DNA from: Bacillota bacterium
GTDB taxonomy: Bacteria; Bacillota; Clostridia; Acetivibrionales; DSM-27016
Direction: 5' to 3'
DNA length: 64,000 nt
Assembly (NCBI GenBank): GCA_023390115.1
Contig: JAEWDM010000022.1
Span: 248,001-312,000 of the forward strand
Positions 1-8,348 of this stretch are shown here, in pieces. The notes under the pieces were generated by a model. It did no database searches and was not told where the DNA came from. It saw only the letters and a program-made list of their open reading frames with translations. Numbering within the stretch: the stretch's first letter is position 1; each line of letters opens with the position of its first letter. The position numbers and the translations under genes were made by a program.

Positions 1-317
1 TGAAATATTTTCGGACAGCATGCATGCTGGCTGGCAATTTGCCCTGTCTATAATTCTCAAGCCTGATATATAAAATAAAATTTAACACGGAGATATCGGA
101 ATATATTGCAGCAGATGTTATTCTTTAGAAGTTCTCTGAAGCTTTTATATGAATTTTAAGCATTCTGCGTACTTTGCATTCTGCACACTTCGCAGAACAT
201 TACCTAATTTTTATTAACCGTACGGCAATCGATCCAGTTATATTATATATCAACAAAAATATTATATCAATACATTAATGTAATTATTTGCAATGCTATA
301 AAATGCTTTTACACAAA
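1..317. other. AT-rich non-coding stretch
   Basis: No convincing gene is visible here on either strand. The stretch is AT-rich and lies beyond the terminator of the small minus-strand gene to its right. I see no tRNA, repeat array or clear promoter in it. Confidence 0.5.
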
Positions 318-350
318 AAATCAGAGCCTTTATATCAAAAGCCCTGATTT
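318..350 (-). terminator. Intrinsic terminator of the 371-679 gene
   Basis: On the minus strand a 10-bp stem (AAATCAGGGC pairing with GCTCTGATTT, one G-U pair) is followed by a run of six T. It sits just past the stop of the hypothetical gene and fits a rho-independent terminator. Confidence 0.75.
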
Positions 351-370
351 ATATACATATTTGCCCATTC

Positions 371-679
371 TTACTCGGGCTCTTCCACGCGGCTTAAAAG
401 CATATACAGCATCAGGTCCAGCAGAGCGGACATATATCCGTCCCGGTAGCAGATATTTTCCACATCCAGTATATCGTCCTCCAGAGTAAGCCTTGCCGTC
501 ATATCATCCTCTCCCATGGCCAAAGCCCTGATACCTTCCTTAACCTTGCTTTTCTCATTATTATACTTCAGTGTGCGGCAAAAATTTGCCTGTCTGATGA
601 GAATAATACCTTCAAGCTCCTCATTTTTAGCCTTGCCTAAAAAAATGTCCATTAAAAACTGCATTATTCTAATGTCCAT
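371..679 (-). CDS. Hypothetical protein, 102 aa
   Basis: I do not recognise this gene. It encodes a small acidic protein without a signal peptide or clear membrane segment. The C-terminal half is rich in Asp/Glu and Leu (DDILDVENICYRDGY) and is probably helical. It stands alone between AT-rich spacers and is closed by a good hairpin terminator, which supports it being a real short transcription unit. A TATC/GGAG-like region just upstream could be its ribosome binding site. It has no evident link to the biosynthetic cluster. Only its presence as an expressed small gene is supported. Confidence 0.55.
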   Translation of the reverse strand: MDIRIMQFLMDIFLGKAKNEELEGIILIRQANFCRTLKYNNEKSKVKEGIRALAMGEDDMTARLTLEDDILDVENICYRDGYMSALLDLMLYMLLSRVEEPE

Positions 680-737
680 ACCTGCTATCTCCTTTCGTAA
701 AGTCCAAAGTATTTTTTCCTTAACTCACCCGGCAGCC

Positions 738-770
738 GAGGGCATGAATATTCGGGAATATCATGCCCTC
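738..770. repeat. Long near-perfect hairpin
   Basis: GAGGGCATGA-ATATTC pairs with GAATAT-CATGCCCTC around a two-base loop, with one unpaired A. There is no T-run, so it is not a standard terminator. It lies upstream of the 371-679 gene and may be part of its leader or a regulator site. Confidence 0.5.
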
Positions 771-804
771 ATAGCCTTGGGGGGGCTTAGGATACAAAAA
801 AGTG

Positions 805-870
805 CCGTACAGGAAATTTTACCCCTGCACAGCACCGGACATTGTACGGAAATGGAGCTTTAAGCCGTAC
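805..870. promoter_or_regulatory. Three mutually exclusive pairing arms (CCGTACA / TGTACGG / CCGTAC)
   Basis: CCGTACA at 805-811, TGTACGG at 843-849 and CCGTAC at 865-870 allow the middle arm to pair with either neighbour. Such an arrangement is found in RNA switches and attenuators. No ligand-binding consensus is recognised and the transcribed strand is unknown. Confidence 0.3.
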
Positions 871-887
871 TCAAGACAAACATTTTC

Positions 888-916
888 TTGCCATAAAGCA
901 CAAAATGCCTTATAAT
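888..916 (+). promoter_or_regulatory. Sigma-70-type promoter of the small RNA
   Basis: TTGCCA at 888-893 and TATAAT at 911-916 are separated by exactly 17 bases. The expected transcription start (about 923-924) coincides with the first base of the closing stem of the RNA that follows. Confidence 0.75.
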
Positions 917-923
917 AAGGTAT

Positions 924-1018
924 GTGCGGTATGGCTTGAAAAGCTGTTGTGCAGGTGGGTTGACACCTGAGCAGTCCCTTGATGTTCCCCCATCAAGGGA
1001 TGCCGCACTCTTTTTTTT
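924..1018 (+). ncRNA. Structured small RNA of unrecognised family
   Basis: A transcript of about 95 nt is framed by a 9-bp closing stem (GTGCGGTAT at 924-932 with ATGCCGCAC at 1000-1008) and ends in eight T. Inside are a hairpin CAGGTG/CACCTG (952-969) and a perfect 9-bp hairpin CCCTTGATG/CATCAAGGG (976-999). With the promoter upstream it forms a complete RNA gene. No good ORF is contained. It is not a rod-shaped SRP RNA, tmRNA or T-box by its motifs. I cannot assign a family. Confidence 0.7.
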
Positions 1019-1218
1019 GTTATCCTACCAATATTATACTTGTTTTACGCCAACAGTGCAAGACATTTTAATACAAAACTTTGGATTTTTTTACACGGAA
1101 TTTTTGTATATATTTTTGTCATTTGCGGTGCCGGACTTTTACAAATATATTATCGGCTTTTCCTCTATAAGCTTATCATACCTGCTATTCAGAAGTACAC
1201 CAACCATAAGCTCCATTA

Positions 1219-1890
1219 TCAAAAAATTTTTATTTTTTTATTTATAACGGCGCTTATCCTATATACCTCTCTTGACCTTCCAAAGCCCAGCCTCTTTGAC
1301 CATTGCGTCCCATGCTCTCTTAAATCCTCGTTATCAATAGTGCCGAGCTGTTTAATTCTAATGCCTTTTTTTTCATATAGCGGCACAAGTGTCTCCTTTA
1401 TATACGCTAACGACAGCTCCGGCAGTTCTCTCCTGTCCATCTCACCCAGTTCATGCAGCTCACTGTAGGTAAAGCACAGCTCAAGGCTTGCTTCGGGAGG
1501 CTTTGCAAGTCTTATAACATTGCAAAGCACATAGTCGGAAGCCTTCACCACCCCCTCCAAAAGGCTTCCCCAAGGAAGGTTGATGTATATATTACCCGCA
1601 ATGCCGCTCAGCTCGTCCGGCAGCTCCTCTATATTTGAAACAACATAGAGGACATTGGGCAGCCCGCCTTTTCCCGGCTTTTTTATTATCTTTGACGAAT
1701 ATTCGAACATATTTGCGGCAGCGGGGTCAAGTCCTATAAAGAAAGTGCCGGGGCTCTTTTTTGCCAGATTATAAATAAATCTTCCATCCCCCGTGCCTAT
1801 ATCCACGGCAACGCTGTCAAACCCTGACATTATCCCGCTTAAGTCCGCCTGCTCAATAATTTTTTTCCCTTTTAAAATCCTCAAAGCCAT
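1219..1890 (-). CDS. KamB/NpmA-like 16S rRNA (adenine-N1) methyltransferase
   Basis: The 223-aa protein is a class I SAM-dependent methyltransferase. VAVDIGTGDGRF near residue 30 is motif I, GLDPAAANM is the SAM ribose-binding strand, and KGGLPNVLY plus NLPWGSLL are the hallmark segments of the KamB/NpmA family. That family methylates N1 of A1408 in the 30S decoding site and gives resistance to many aminoglycosides. Both Trp residues known to stack on the target adenine have counterparts: the Trp of PWGSLL and the Trp of TQWSKRLGFGR. I chose the ATG of MALRIL because the upstream GTG has no ribosome binding site. It is a lone gene with no resistance island around it, so it could be intrinsic. 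Whether it confers resistance is an inference. Confidence 0.8.
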   Translation of the reverse strand: MALRILKGKKIIEQADLSGIMSGFDSVAVDIGTGDGRFIYNLAKKSPGTFFIGLDPAAANMFEYSSKIIKKPGKGGLPNVLYVVSNIEELPDELSGIAGNIYINLPWGSLLEGVVKASDYVLCNVIRLAKPPEASLELCFTYSELHELGEMDRRELPELSLAYIKETLVPLYEKKGIRIKQLGTIDNEDLREHGTQWSKRLGFGRSREVYRISAVINKKIKIF

Positions 1891-2051
1891 TATCCTTTCC
1901 ACTCGCTTTAAGCACAGAAAATAACAGTATTAAAAAGCGCCAAAATGCCTTGACAGACATATCTTGTGCTTACAAGGCATTAAAACGCATTCCCATTATA
2001 CAATACTTTTACTGTGTTTTCCATGGCAAATTATAGCAGATAAAAAACAGG

Positions 2052-2372
2052 CTACAGGCTGTTATTTATTTCTCCGTCATCCAAGTAATCCTTGGCACAG
2101 TCGTACCACTGCTGAAGCTTTTGCCTTACTGCCTCAGACGATATAAACAGCTTAGCCCATAATGGCATAGAGCCGTATAGCCTCTGGAAAACGGCTTCAA
2201 ATTTCTTTTCCCCGTCACTTTGCACATATATTCTTTCGGCAGTAAGCATCAGTGCATAGGCATACTCACGAAGCCTGCCCCACTGCCTTGTCGCCGCCAG
2301 GTATATTATAAATGCCGCCATACCGGCAATAATCAGAACGGTTATCCAGTTCTGTACAAAAAAATCCTTCAT
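2052..2372 (-). CDS. Small membrane protein, holin-like (LLH type) possible
   Basis: This 106-aa protein has one N-terminal transmembrane helix (about residues 8-28: WITVLIIAGMAAFIIYLAA) followed by a cytoplasmic helical part with the segment EYAYALMLTAERIYVQSDGEKKF. This layout resembles phage LLH-type holin-like proteins that are also common as isolated chromosomal genes in clostridia. No phage genes flank it. An AAAGGAG site lies about 10 bases before the ATG. Function is unknown and holin activity is only a similarity-based suggestion. Confidence 0.55.
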   Translation of the reverse strand: MKDFFVQNWITVLIIAGMAAFIIYLAATRQWGRLREYAYALMLTAERIYVQSDGEKKFEAVFQRLYGSMPLWAKLFISSEAVRQKLQQWYDCAKDYLDDGEINNSL

Positions 2373-2494
2373 ACAATAGTCATGCTCCTTTATTTAATAT
2401 GTACAGTACCGGGTTAAATAAGCTTACTCTTATACTCCCAGAGTATGCACGACATTTTATAATGTGACTTTTTTATCCTCTGACCACAAGACTT

Positions 2495-3652
2495 CTATTT
2501 TTTAGGGCAAAACCCCTTTATCAGCTCAAGCGCTATAATATTTCTCTGAATCTGGTTTGTGCCCTCATATATCTGAGTAATTTTTGCATCCCTCATCATC
2601 TTTTCGACCGGGTATTCCTTCATATAGCCATAACCGCCCAAAATCTGCACCGCGTCAACAGTCACCCGCATTGCGGTGTCCGAGGCCATGACCTTTGCCA
2701 TGGCAGATTCCTTTGAAATGCTCGCAGCTCCGCTGTCAATATGCCTGCAAGTCTGGTATAGCAGGCACCTTGCCGCCTCTATTTGTATGGCCATATCGGC
2801 AAGAATATGCTGGATGGCCTGAAATGAAGATATCGGCTGCCCGAATTGCACTCTCTGCCTTGAATATGTGCGCGCCTCTTCAAAAGCCCCCTGTGCTATT
2901 CCCAACGCCTGGGCCGCAATTGCAGGCCTTGTCTTGTCCAGAGTTTTCATAGCGGCTATAAATCCCATTCCTTCCCTGGCCAAAAGGTTTTCCCGTGGTA
3001 TTCTGCAATTATCAAATACCAGCTCTCTTGTAGCGGACGCTCTGATTCCCATTTTATTTTCCTTTTTACCGAAGGAAAAGCCCGGAGTATCCCTTTCAAC
3101 AATAAATGCAGAAAGCCCTCTCGCCCCCTTTTGCTTGTTTGTGCATGCAATTACAGTGTATATATCCGCTTCTCCTCCGTTGGTTATCCATTGCTTTGTT
3201 CCGTTCAGCACATACCCGCCGCCCTCCGGTACCGCAGAGGTTTGTATTCCTGCCGCATCGCTGCCTGCATTTGCCTCTGTCAGGCTAAAGGCGGCAAGCT
3301 TTTTGCCCGACGCTATTTCACAAAGATACCTCTCCTTTTGCCTGTCGTTTCCGAAAAGGATAATAGGAAAGGCCCCAAGAGCGGTGCCCGCGAATGAAAG
3401 CGCCATTCCCCCGCATGCCCTGCTTAGTTCTTCGACAACAAGGCACATTTCCAGTATACCGCCTCCGAGCCCCCCGTATTTTTCATCTATGTACACTCCA
3501 CAGAGGTCCGAATCAGCAAGTATTTTTATTATATCCCACGGAAATATCTGTTCCTCATCATACTTTAATGCCACAGGCGGGATTTTCTCTCTTGAAATCT
3601 TGCCTGCCAGCTCTTTTATCAGCCTCTGCTCCTCAGTGAAGAAATATTCCAT
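2495..3652 (-). CDS. Acyl-CoA dehydrogenase family flavoenzyme
   Basis: The 385-aa protein covers the whole acyl-CoA dehydrogenase fold: N-terminal helices (LIKELAGKISREKI), the FAD/substrate segment AFSLTEANAGSDAAG and TKQWITNGGEADIY in the beta domain, and RVQFGQPISSFQAIQ plus QILGGYGYMKEYPVEKMMRDAK in the C-terminal domain. The catalytic-base region IYEGTNQIQRN keeps the Glu expected of short-chain enzymes. It is the last gene of the long minus-strand cluster, directly after etfB-etfA, so its electron acceptor is very likely that ETF. In this context it may desaturate a carrier- or CoA-bound precursor, or oxidise a ring of the product. The substrate cannot be read from sequence. A separate fatty-acid role is the main alternative. 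Confidence 0.9.
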   Translation of the reverse strand: MEYFFTEEQRLIKELAGKISREKIPPVALKYDEEQIFPWDIIKILADSDLCGVYIDEKYGGLGGGILEMCLVVEELSRACGGMALSFAGTALGAFPIILFGNDRQKERYLCEIASGKKLAAFSLTEANAGSDAAGIQTSAVPEGGGYVLNGTKQWITNGGEADIYTVIACTNKQKGARGLSAFIVERDTPGFSFGKKENKMGIRASATRELVFDNCRIPRENLLAREGMGFIAAMKTLDKTRPAIAAQALGIAQGAFEEARTYSRQRVQFGQPISSFQAIQHILADMAIQIEAARCLLYQTCRHIDSGAASISKESAMAKVMASDTAMRVTVDAVQILGGYGYMKEYPVEKMMRDAKITQIYEGTNQIQRNIIALELIKGFCPKK

Positions 3653-3697
3653 AATAAAGCTGCATCCTCCTTTCCAGGCATATTTTACGTCCGCTTC

Positions 3698-4681
3698 TCA
3701 AGCGCCTTCCAGAGCTGCTTTAAGCTCGCGTCCAATACCATATATGTCTCCCACAATTCCATAGTCGGCAGCCTTAAATATGGGCGCCTCCGGATCCCTG
3801 TTTATCGCGACAATAACCTTGCTCCCCGTCATGCCTGCAAGATGCTGGGCCGCGCCCGATATGCCGAACGCCATGTAAAGCCTCGGGCTTACACTCTTTC
3901 CCGTCTGCCCGACCTGCATGTCATTGCAGGCATGTCCCTCATCAACGGCAGCTCTGGAAGCGCCGACAGCCCCTCCAAGCTTTTCGGCAATTTCTCTCAG
4001 CATTGCAAAATCGGATGCGCTCCTTAAACCTCGTCCCCCCGAAACAACAACATCAGCCTCCGCCACATCCTCCGCCTGCATGTCATTGCAGGTTATCTCG
4101 GCAGTTTCCGCCATCATTTCAGACGGTACCGCGTAGTCAACAGAATTCCAGCAGGCAGGTCCGCCTGTATCACATAAGGGGCTTGAGCCGCCATTCCTGA
4201 AGGTTGCTATAAAAGGAGGCCGGCCCTCAAACCTCAGCCTTGCAAATGCCTTTCCCGAGTAAACGGGGCGTATAACAGACAGCCCATCCTCACACCATGA
4301 AGCGTCTATGCAGTCCGACACCATAGTCACATTCATTGCCGCTGCCGCCCTTGGCAGAAGATCACCCGCGGTGCAGGAGGCCGCGGCAAGTAAAACAGCA
4401 GGGCTTACCTCCCTCACCACCTGCACAAGCGCGGGGGCATATGAATGCACATTGTAAAGCTTCAGTCCTTCCGACGATACATGGTGAACTTTCCGTAAGG
4501 CATCCCCCAAAGGGCTCGCCATGCACTCTGTGTCAACGGGTCCTATCACCACCCCTTCAACCTCCGCATTCATTTGCCCCGCCAGCCTTACCGCAGTTTC
4601 AACCAGTGAGAGCGAGCTCCGTTTAAAGCGTCCCTCACTCACCTCCATAAACAATAATATTTTCTGGCTCATACCTTCCAC
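3698..4681 (-). CDS. etfA: Electron transfer flavoprotein alpha subunit
   Basis: The 327-aa protein has the N-terminal ETF fold (ILLFMEVSEGRF..., GVVIGPVDTE) and the C-terminal FAD-binding domain with SGGRGLRSASDF, VGASRAAVDEG, QVGQTGKSVSPRLY, FGISGAAQHLAGM and AINRDPEAPIFKAADYGIVGD, the usual EtfA signature. It pairs with the etfB gene upstream and feeds or drains electrons for the adjacent acyl-CoA dehydrogenase and perhaps the two FAD-linked oxidases. The GTG at 4681 has an AAGGG at good distance; an ATG at 4672 is the alternative. Being inside a natural-product cluster rather than a butyrate or fatty-acid operon is unusual. Confidence 0.95.
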   Translation of the reverse strand: MEGMSQKILLFMEVSEGRFKRSSLSLVETAVRLAGQMNAEVEGVVIGPVDTECMASPLGDALRKVHHVSSEGLKLYNVHSYAPALVQVVREVSPAVLLAAASCTAGDLLPRAAAAMNVTMVSDCIDASWCEDGLSVIRPVYSGKAFARLRFEGRPPFIATFRNGGSSPLCDTGGPACWNSVDYAVPSEMMAETAEITCNDMQAEDVAEADVVVSGGRGLRSASDFAMLREIAEKLGGAVGASRAAVDEGHACNDMQVGQTGKSVSPRLYMAFGISGAAQHLAGMTGSKVIVAINRDPEAPIFKAADYGIVGDIYGIGRELKAALEGA

Positions 4682-4780
4682 CCAGCCCTTCTCTTTCTAA
4701 TCAATTCATCCATAAAGCCGTACACATACCCAAATATGAACATATTCATATGCTTTAACAGTTAGAGTAGAAATTATTCT

Positions 4781-4804
4781 GGAGGATATGATTTTACATC
4801 CTCC
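4781..4804 (-). promoter_or_regulatory. Hairpin in the etfB-etfA gap
   Basis: GGAGGAT and ATCCTCC form a perfect 7-bp stem in the 130-bp space between etfB and etfA, just past the etfB stop. There is no strong T-run, so it may stabilise mRNA or weakly attenuate rather than terminate. A second inverted repeat, ATATGAA/TTCATAT, lies close by at about 4732-4750. Confidence 0.35.
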
Positions 4805-4811
4805 GTCAACC

Positions 4812-5585
4812 CTAAATCACCTTCTCAACATCCCTCAATATCCTTATAAGCTCATTCACCGCCTCACGCGGCCCGCCCCCTATAAGCCTGCACCCGCCCT
4901 TTTGCGGCGGGAGCATGAACTCCTCCACATAAACGCTGTTTAAAGGATTCTTGCCTTTTGGAAGGTCTTCCGCAGGTACTTTTTTTATCTCCTTGCGCTT
5001 TGCAGCCAATATATTCTTGAAGGACGGATAGCGCGGGCTGTTAAGCCCCTTTGTCACTCCTATAACCATAGGCCTTTTAAGCAAAACAACCTCTCTTTTC
5101 CCTTTTTCTATCATGCGCACCGCCTTTGCCGGCTCATCCCCGGCATACAGCTCATTTACATCCATAGCCTGAGTCCATCCCAGCAATTCCGCAAGCATGG
5201 GCCCCACCTGATGGTTGTTCAAATCGGTTGATTGCTTGCCTGTCAAAAGCCAATCCGGCTGCTCAGCCCCAATTGCCTCCTTTAAAATTTTTGCCGTTTG
5301 ATAGCAGTCAATTCCCGTATAATGCTCGTCCACTACATGCACTGCCCGGTCCGCTCCCATACCAAGAGCGGTGTAAATCACCTTATCGGCCCTATCCGGC
5401 CCAAGTAAAAAAACCACCACCTCGGTACCGGGATGCATATCCTTCCATTTAAGAGCCTCCTCCACCGCAAACTCATCATACGGGTTTATCTGAAGCTCAT
5501 CCGGCATAACCACCTTGCGGGTGCCGGAAAGCTTAAACCTCCATTCCTCCTCGGGAACCCCCTTAACACAAACACCTATTTTCAT
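4812..5585 (-). CDS. etfB: Electron transfer flavoprotein beta subunit
   Basis: The 257-aa protein has the EtfB core: MKIGVCVKGVPE at the N-terminus, INPYDEFAVEEALKWKD, LGMGADRAVHV, and TGKQSTDLNNHQVGPMLAE, followed by LNSPRYPSFKNILAAKRKEI near residue 190. That late segment matches the AMP-binding, non-bifurcating type of EtfB more than the NADH-bifurcating type, judged by eye. I chose the second Met because GGGGGGAT precedes it. It forms the heterodimer with EtfA and lies downstream of the aminotransferase gene in the same direction. Confidence 0.93.
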   Translation of the reverse strand: MKIGVCVKGVPEEEWRFKLSGTRKVVMPDELQINPYDEFAVEEALKWKDMHPGTEVVVFLLGPDRADKVIYTALGMGADRAVHVVDEHYTGIDCYQTAKILKEAIGAEQPDWLLTGKQSTDLNNHQVGPMLAELLGWTQAMDVNELYAGDEPAKAVRMIEKGKREVVLLKRPMVIGVTKGLNSPRYPSFKNILAAKRKEIKKVPAEDLPKGKNPLNSVYVEEFMLPPQKGGCRLIGGGPREAVNELIRILRDVEKVI

Positions 5586-5663
5586 ATATCCCCCCACATG
5601 TAACTATATTAGTACTATGTTAATATGGCAGCAGAAATCAATTATAGTACTGCTATATCTGTT

Positions 5664-7112
5664 CTACGAGAAGTAGCCCCCCGCCTTCATGGCTTCGACG
5701 GAGCCCGATACTGCCTGTATTATATTTTCTATATCCCGGGGCGTATGCGCGGCAGACAGAAAATTATTGCCCACCTCCGAAACCATAATCCCGTTATCCC
5801 TTAAATGATATAAAAACAGGTTCTGGTCTATCGGCAAAAGCCTTTCAAGTGCCTCAAACCTGAAAAGCGAGCCGAAATTGAATGCCCTGAAGGGCAGTCC
5901 CTCCCGTTCCAAAACCTCATTAATACCCGAGCACATATCGGAACAGGTCTTATTCAGCCTCTTCTGAAGCTCAGGGCCCTGCTCCAGCAAATAAGACAGC
6001 ACGGCATACGCCGCAGCCATGGCGAGCGTATTCTGGCAGTGTGTGCCCGCAAAAAACGTGCGCTCATCCTTCGGATATGAATTATCGCCGTACCCCCACA
6101 TTCCACCGTCAATTGCATTTAAATACATTTTCTTGCCTGCGACCGCACCCAGTGATATTCCCCCTCCTATGATTTTGCCGTAAGCAGAAATATCGGGCCT
6201 TATATCGAAATACTCCTGTACTCCGGCAGGAGCAACCCTAAAACCTGTAATCATCTCATCAAATATCAGCGCCGTACCGCTTTCCGCGGTAATTTCCCTA
6301 AGCTCCCTTAAAAAATCCCCGGGGTTGATTCTTATTCCCCTGCTCTGGACCGGCTCAGCCACAACGGCAGCAAGCTCATGGCGCATTGAGCGTATCGCTT
6401 CAAGGGCTTCGCGATTTCCATACTCCAAAATAACGAGGTCCTCAACAGCCCCCTGGGTAGTTCCCGCAGTAACCGGCTTGGGAACATCCCTGCCGCCGGC
6501 TCTCATGTTAAAGGCCAGAAGCCCGTCCGAGTGTCCGTGATAGGAGTTTGAAAAGATAACGACCTTCTTTTTCTTTGATACATGCCGTGCAATACGTACG
6601 GCAGTCATTACCGCCTCGGTGCCCGACTGGCAGAAAACCGCCCTGTCCGTACCTGCCAGCCTGCAAAGAAGCTCCGCCGCAAGAGCGCTTTTTTCCGGCC
6701 TCATGCTAAGAGCCCAGCCCTCGTTAAGCTGGGCCGTCAAAGCCTCCTTCAGAAAATCCGGCTGGTGTCCGAAAAGACTGATTCCAAAATCCAGTGCTAT
6801 GTCAATATACTCATTGCCGTCAATATCCCAGACCTTAGAGCCGAGCCCGCGCTTGAACACAAGCGGGAAGCACAGCTCCTTCAATGACAGGTGAAAAAAT
6901 GATACCGCCCTCTGATCGGCATATACCCCCCTGTATTTTGCCGCATACTCCTTAGACCTCCTGTTCTTACTGCAATAGTGCTCAGTAAAGGCATTTAAAT
7001 ACTTTCTCTTTCTCTCGGAAAGAGTCACCTTTGCCTGCCGGGCAATCATCTCCTCATTTACGGGCCTGAACGGCCCGAGCGCCAACGGCGCTTTAGCAGC
7101 CTCTCCTGCCAT
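5664..7112 (-). CDS. Class III PLP aminotransferase (glutamate-1-semialdehyde aminotransferase-like)
   Basis: The 482-aa protein is a fold-type I PLP enzyme of the glutamate-1-semialdehyde aminotransferase branch. Visible motifs are the PLP phosphate site FCQSGTEAVMTAVRIAR, SNSYHGHSDG, the Asp of LIFDEMITGFRV, and the Schiff-base Lys in SAYGKIIGGG. An extra N-terminal part of about 90 residues (ERKRKYLNAFTEHYCSKN) resembles the version used in PKS/NRPS hybrids, such as the aminotransferase of mycosubtilin-type systems, where a keto or aldehyde group on a carrier-bound chain becomes an amine. Here it is a separate protein and could aminate the starter, the beta-keto group left by module 2, or the aldehyde released by the terminal reductase. 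Heme synthesis is unlikely given the neighbours. Confidence 0.85.
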   Translation of the reverse strand: MAGEAAKAPLALGPFRPVNEEMIARQAKVTLSERKRKYLNAFTEHYCSKNRRSKEYAAKYRGVYADQRAVSFFHLSLKELCFPLVFKRGLGSKVWDIDGNEYIDIALDFGISLFGHQPDFLKEALTAQLNEGWALSMRPEKSALAAELLCRLAGTDRAVFCQSGTEAVMTAVRIARHVSKKKKVVIFSNSYHGHSDGLLAFNMRAGGRDVPKPVTAGTTQGAVEDLVILEYGNREALEAIRSMRHELAAVVAEPVQSRGIRINPGDFLRELREITAESGTALIFDEMITGFRVAPAGVQEYFDIRPDISAYGKIIGGGISLGAVAGKKMYLNAIDGGMWGYGDNSYPKDERTFFAGTHCQNTLAMAAAYAVLSYLLEQGPELQKRLNKTCSDMCSGINEVLEREGLPFRAFNFGSLFRFEALERLLPIDQNLFLYHLRDNGIMVSEVGNNFLSAAHTPRDIENIIQAVSGSVEAMKAGGYFS

Positions 7113-7136
7113 TATATCCCCTCCTTAATAATAAAC

Positions 7137-8303
7137 CTACCGGGCTTCCATAAGAATTTCAGCCACATCCTTAATCTCCATTTTACCCCACAGCTCTTCC
7201 TCCTTTAACGCATCCTCCAGCATAAGCATGCATGTGGGGCATGCAACCGCCAGTATTTCAATTCCGTTTTCATAAGCCTCCCTTACCCGCACTCTTGAAG
7301 GGCTTTCCCTCCCGCTTCCGAGAACATCGGTATAGCAGTTTCCTCCCCCGCCTCCGCAGCAAAGCGCATTGCTGCGGTTTCTCGGCAGCTCGGCAAGCTC
7401 TGTCCCCGGTATGGCCTTAAGCAGCTCTCTTGGAGCCTCATATTCCAGATTCCACCTTCCCAGCAGACAGGGATCGTGAAAAGCAATTTTCTTGTCTATC
7501 CTGCCTGTCACAGCAAGCCTTCCCTTTTGCATCAGATCCCATAAAAGCTGGGTATAATGGTAAACGGCATAGCTCCCGCCCATTGGCGGGTACAGATTTT
7601 TTATGGAGTGGTATGCATGAGGCGATAACGTACAAACGGCTTCTACTCCATTTTGCTGAAAAATGCCTATGTTTTCCTCCGCAAGGTAGCTTAGCAGGTC
7701 CCTTTCCCCCATTTTTCCAACATCATTTCCATCCGACTGCTCATCGCAGCCCAGGATCCCAAAATTCATTCCCGCTCCGTAAAAAAGCTCCCCCAAAGCA
7801 ATAGAGGTTTTAATTGCCCTTTCGTCATAAGAGCCCATATCTCCCACGTAAAAAAGAAAATCATCCCCCTTCCTGTACCGGCGTATTACGCTTCCCTCCG
7901 CCCACCGCCCTCTTTCCGCGTGACTTTTATTCCACGGATTGCCAGAGTTAATCATATTCATAAGGTACTTTCTCACCATAGGCGGAACAATCTGCTTCTC
8001 TACAAAATACATTCTTGCAGCCGTAATCATATCAACAATTTTCTCATGAAATTCCATGGGACACTTATTGCAGCAGTTTCCGCACATGGTGCATCCGAAT
8101 AAAATTTCTGCAATGGCAGGCGTAGCCTCAAGCTCCTCCGTCATTACAGCCCTTATAAGCCATAAAATTCCGCCCGGCATATGGCTGTCGGTACGGTACT
8201 TATGATACATCGGACAATTATAATGGGAAAAATCCGATGTATATTTGCAGTACCCGCAACGAAAGCACCTGTGTATAGTGTCCTTATAATCGTGTAGTTC
8301 CAT
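7137..8303 (-). CDS. GlcF/HdrD-like Fe-S oxidoreductase with CCG domains
   Basis: The 388-aa protein starts with two [4Fe-4S] sites: CFRCGYC with a later NCP near residues 13-31, and CTMCGNCCNKCP near residue 92. The rest holds two cysteine-rich CCG-type segments; the second is clear (LCCGGGGG and ACPTC), while the first (GCDEQSDG) is poor in cysteine. This is the plan of the GlcF/HdrD family, which moves electrons between flavoproteins, thiols or quinones. With two GlcD-like FAD oxidases, EtfAB and a dehydrogenase in the same cluster it probably serves as their electron relay, or as a disulfide/thiol reductase for a sulfur-rich product. The weakened first CCG domain suggests one catalytic cluster rather than two. 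Confidence 0.88.
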   Translation of the reverse strand: MELHDYKDTIHRCFRCGYCKYTSDFSHYNCPMYHKYRTDSHMPGGILWLIRAVMTEELEATPAIAEILFGCTMCGNCCNKCPMEFHEKIVDMITAARMYFVEKQIVPPMVRKYLMNMINSGNPWNKSHAERGRWAEGSVIRRYRKGDDFLFYVGDMGSYDERAIKTSIALGELFYGAGMNFGILGCDEQSDGNDVGKMGERDLLSYLAEENIGIFQQNGVEAVCTLSPHAYHSIKNLYPPMGGSYAVYHYTQLLWDLMQKGRLAVTGRIDKKIAFHDPCLLGRWNLEYEAPRELLKAIPGTELAELPRNRSNALCCGGGGGNCYTDVLGSGRESPSRVRVREAYENGIEILAVACPTCMLMLEDALKEEELWGKMEIKDVAEILMEAR

Positions 8304-8348
8304 ATAGGGAGCCCCCTGCCTTTCACCTCTCCTTAAGTTTTTCCCATG

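Noticed and set aside
924..1018. SRP (4.5S-like) RNA
   Set aside because: An AGCAG segment recalls the SRP core, but the GGAA-type tetraloop and single rod shape are absent and a second hairpin is present.
924..1247. 107-aa plus-strand frame over the small RNA
   Set aside because: It starts inside the RNA stem, crosses its terminator and has no homology-like features; the RNA structure explains the region better.
2052..2372. Prophage remnant suggested by a holin-like protein
   Set aside because: No other phage gene, attachment site or integrase is nearby.
2868..3764. Long plus-strand reading frame opposite the acyl-CoA dehydrogenase
   Set aside because: It is the antisense shadow of a clear gene, has no ribosome site or recognisable domain, and its composition follows the codon bias of the other strand.
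4812..5585. Electron-bifurcating ETF
   Set aside because: The late EtfB segment resembles the non-bifurcating AMP-binding group; no bifurcation claim is made without an alignment.
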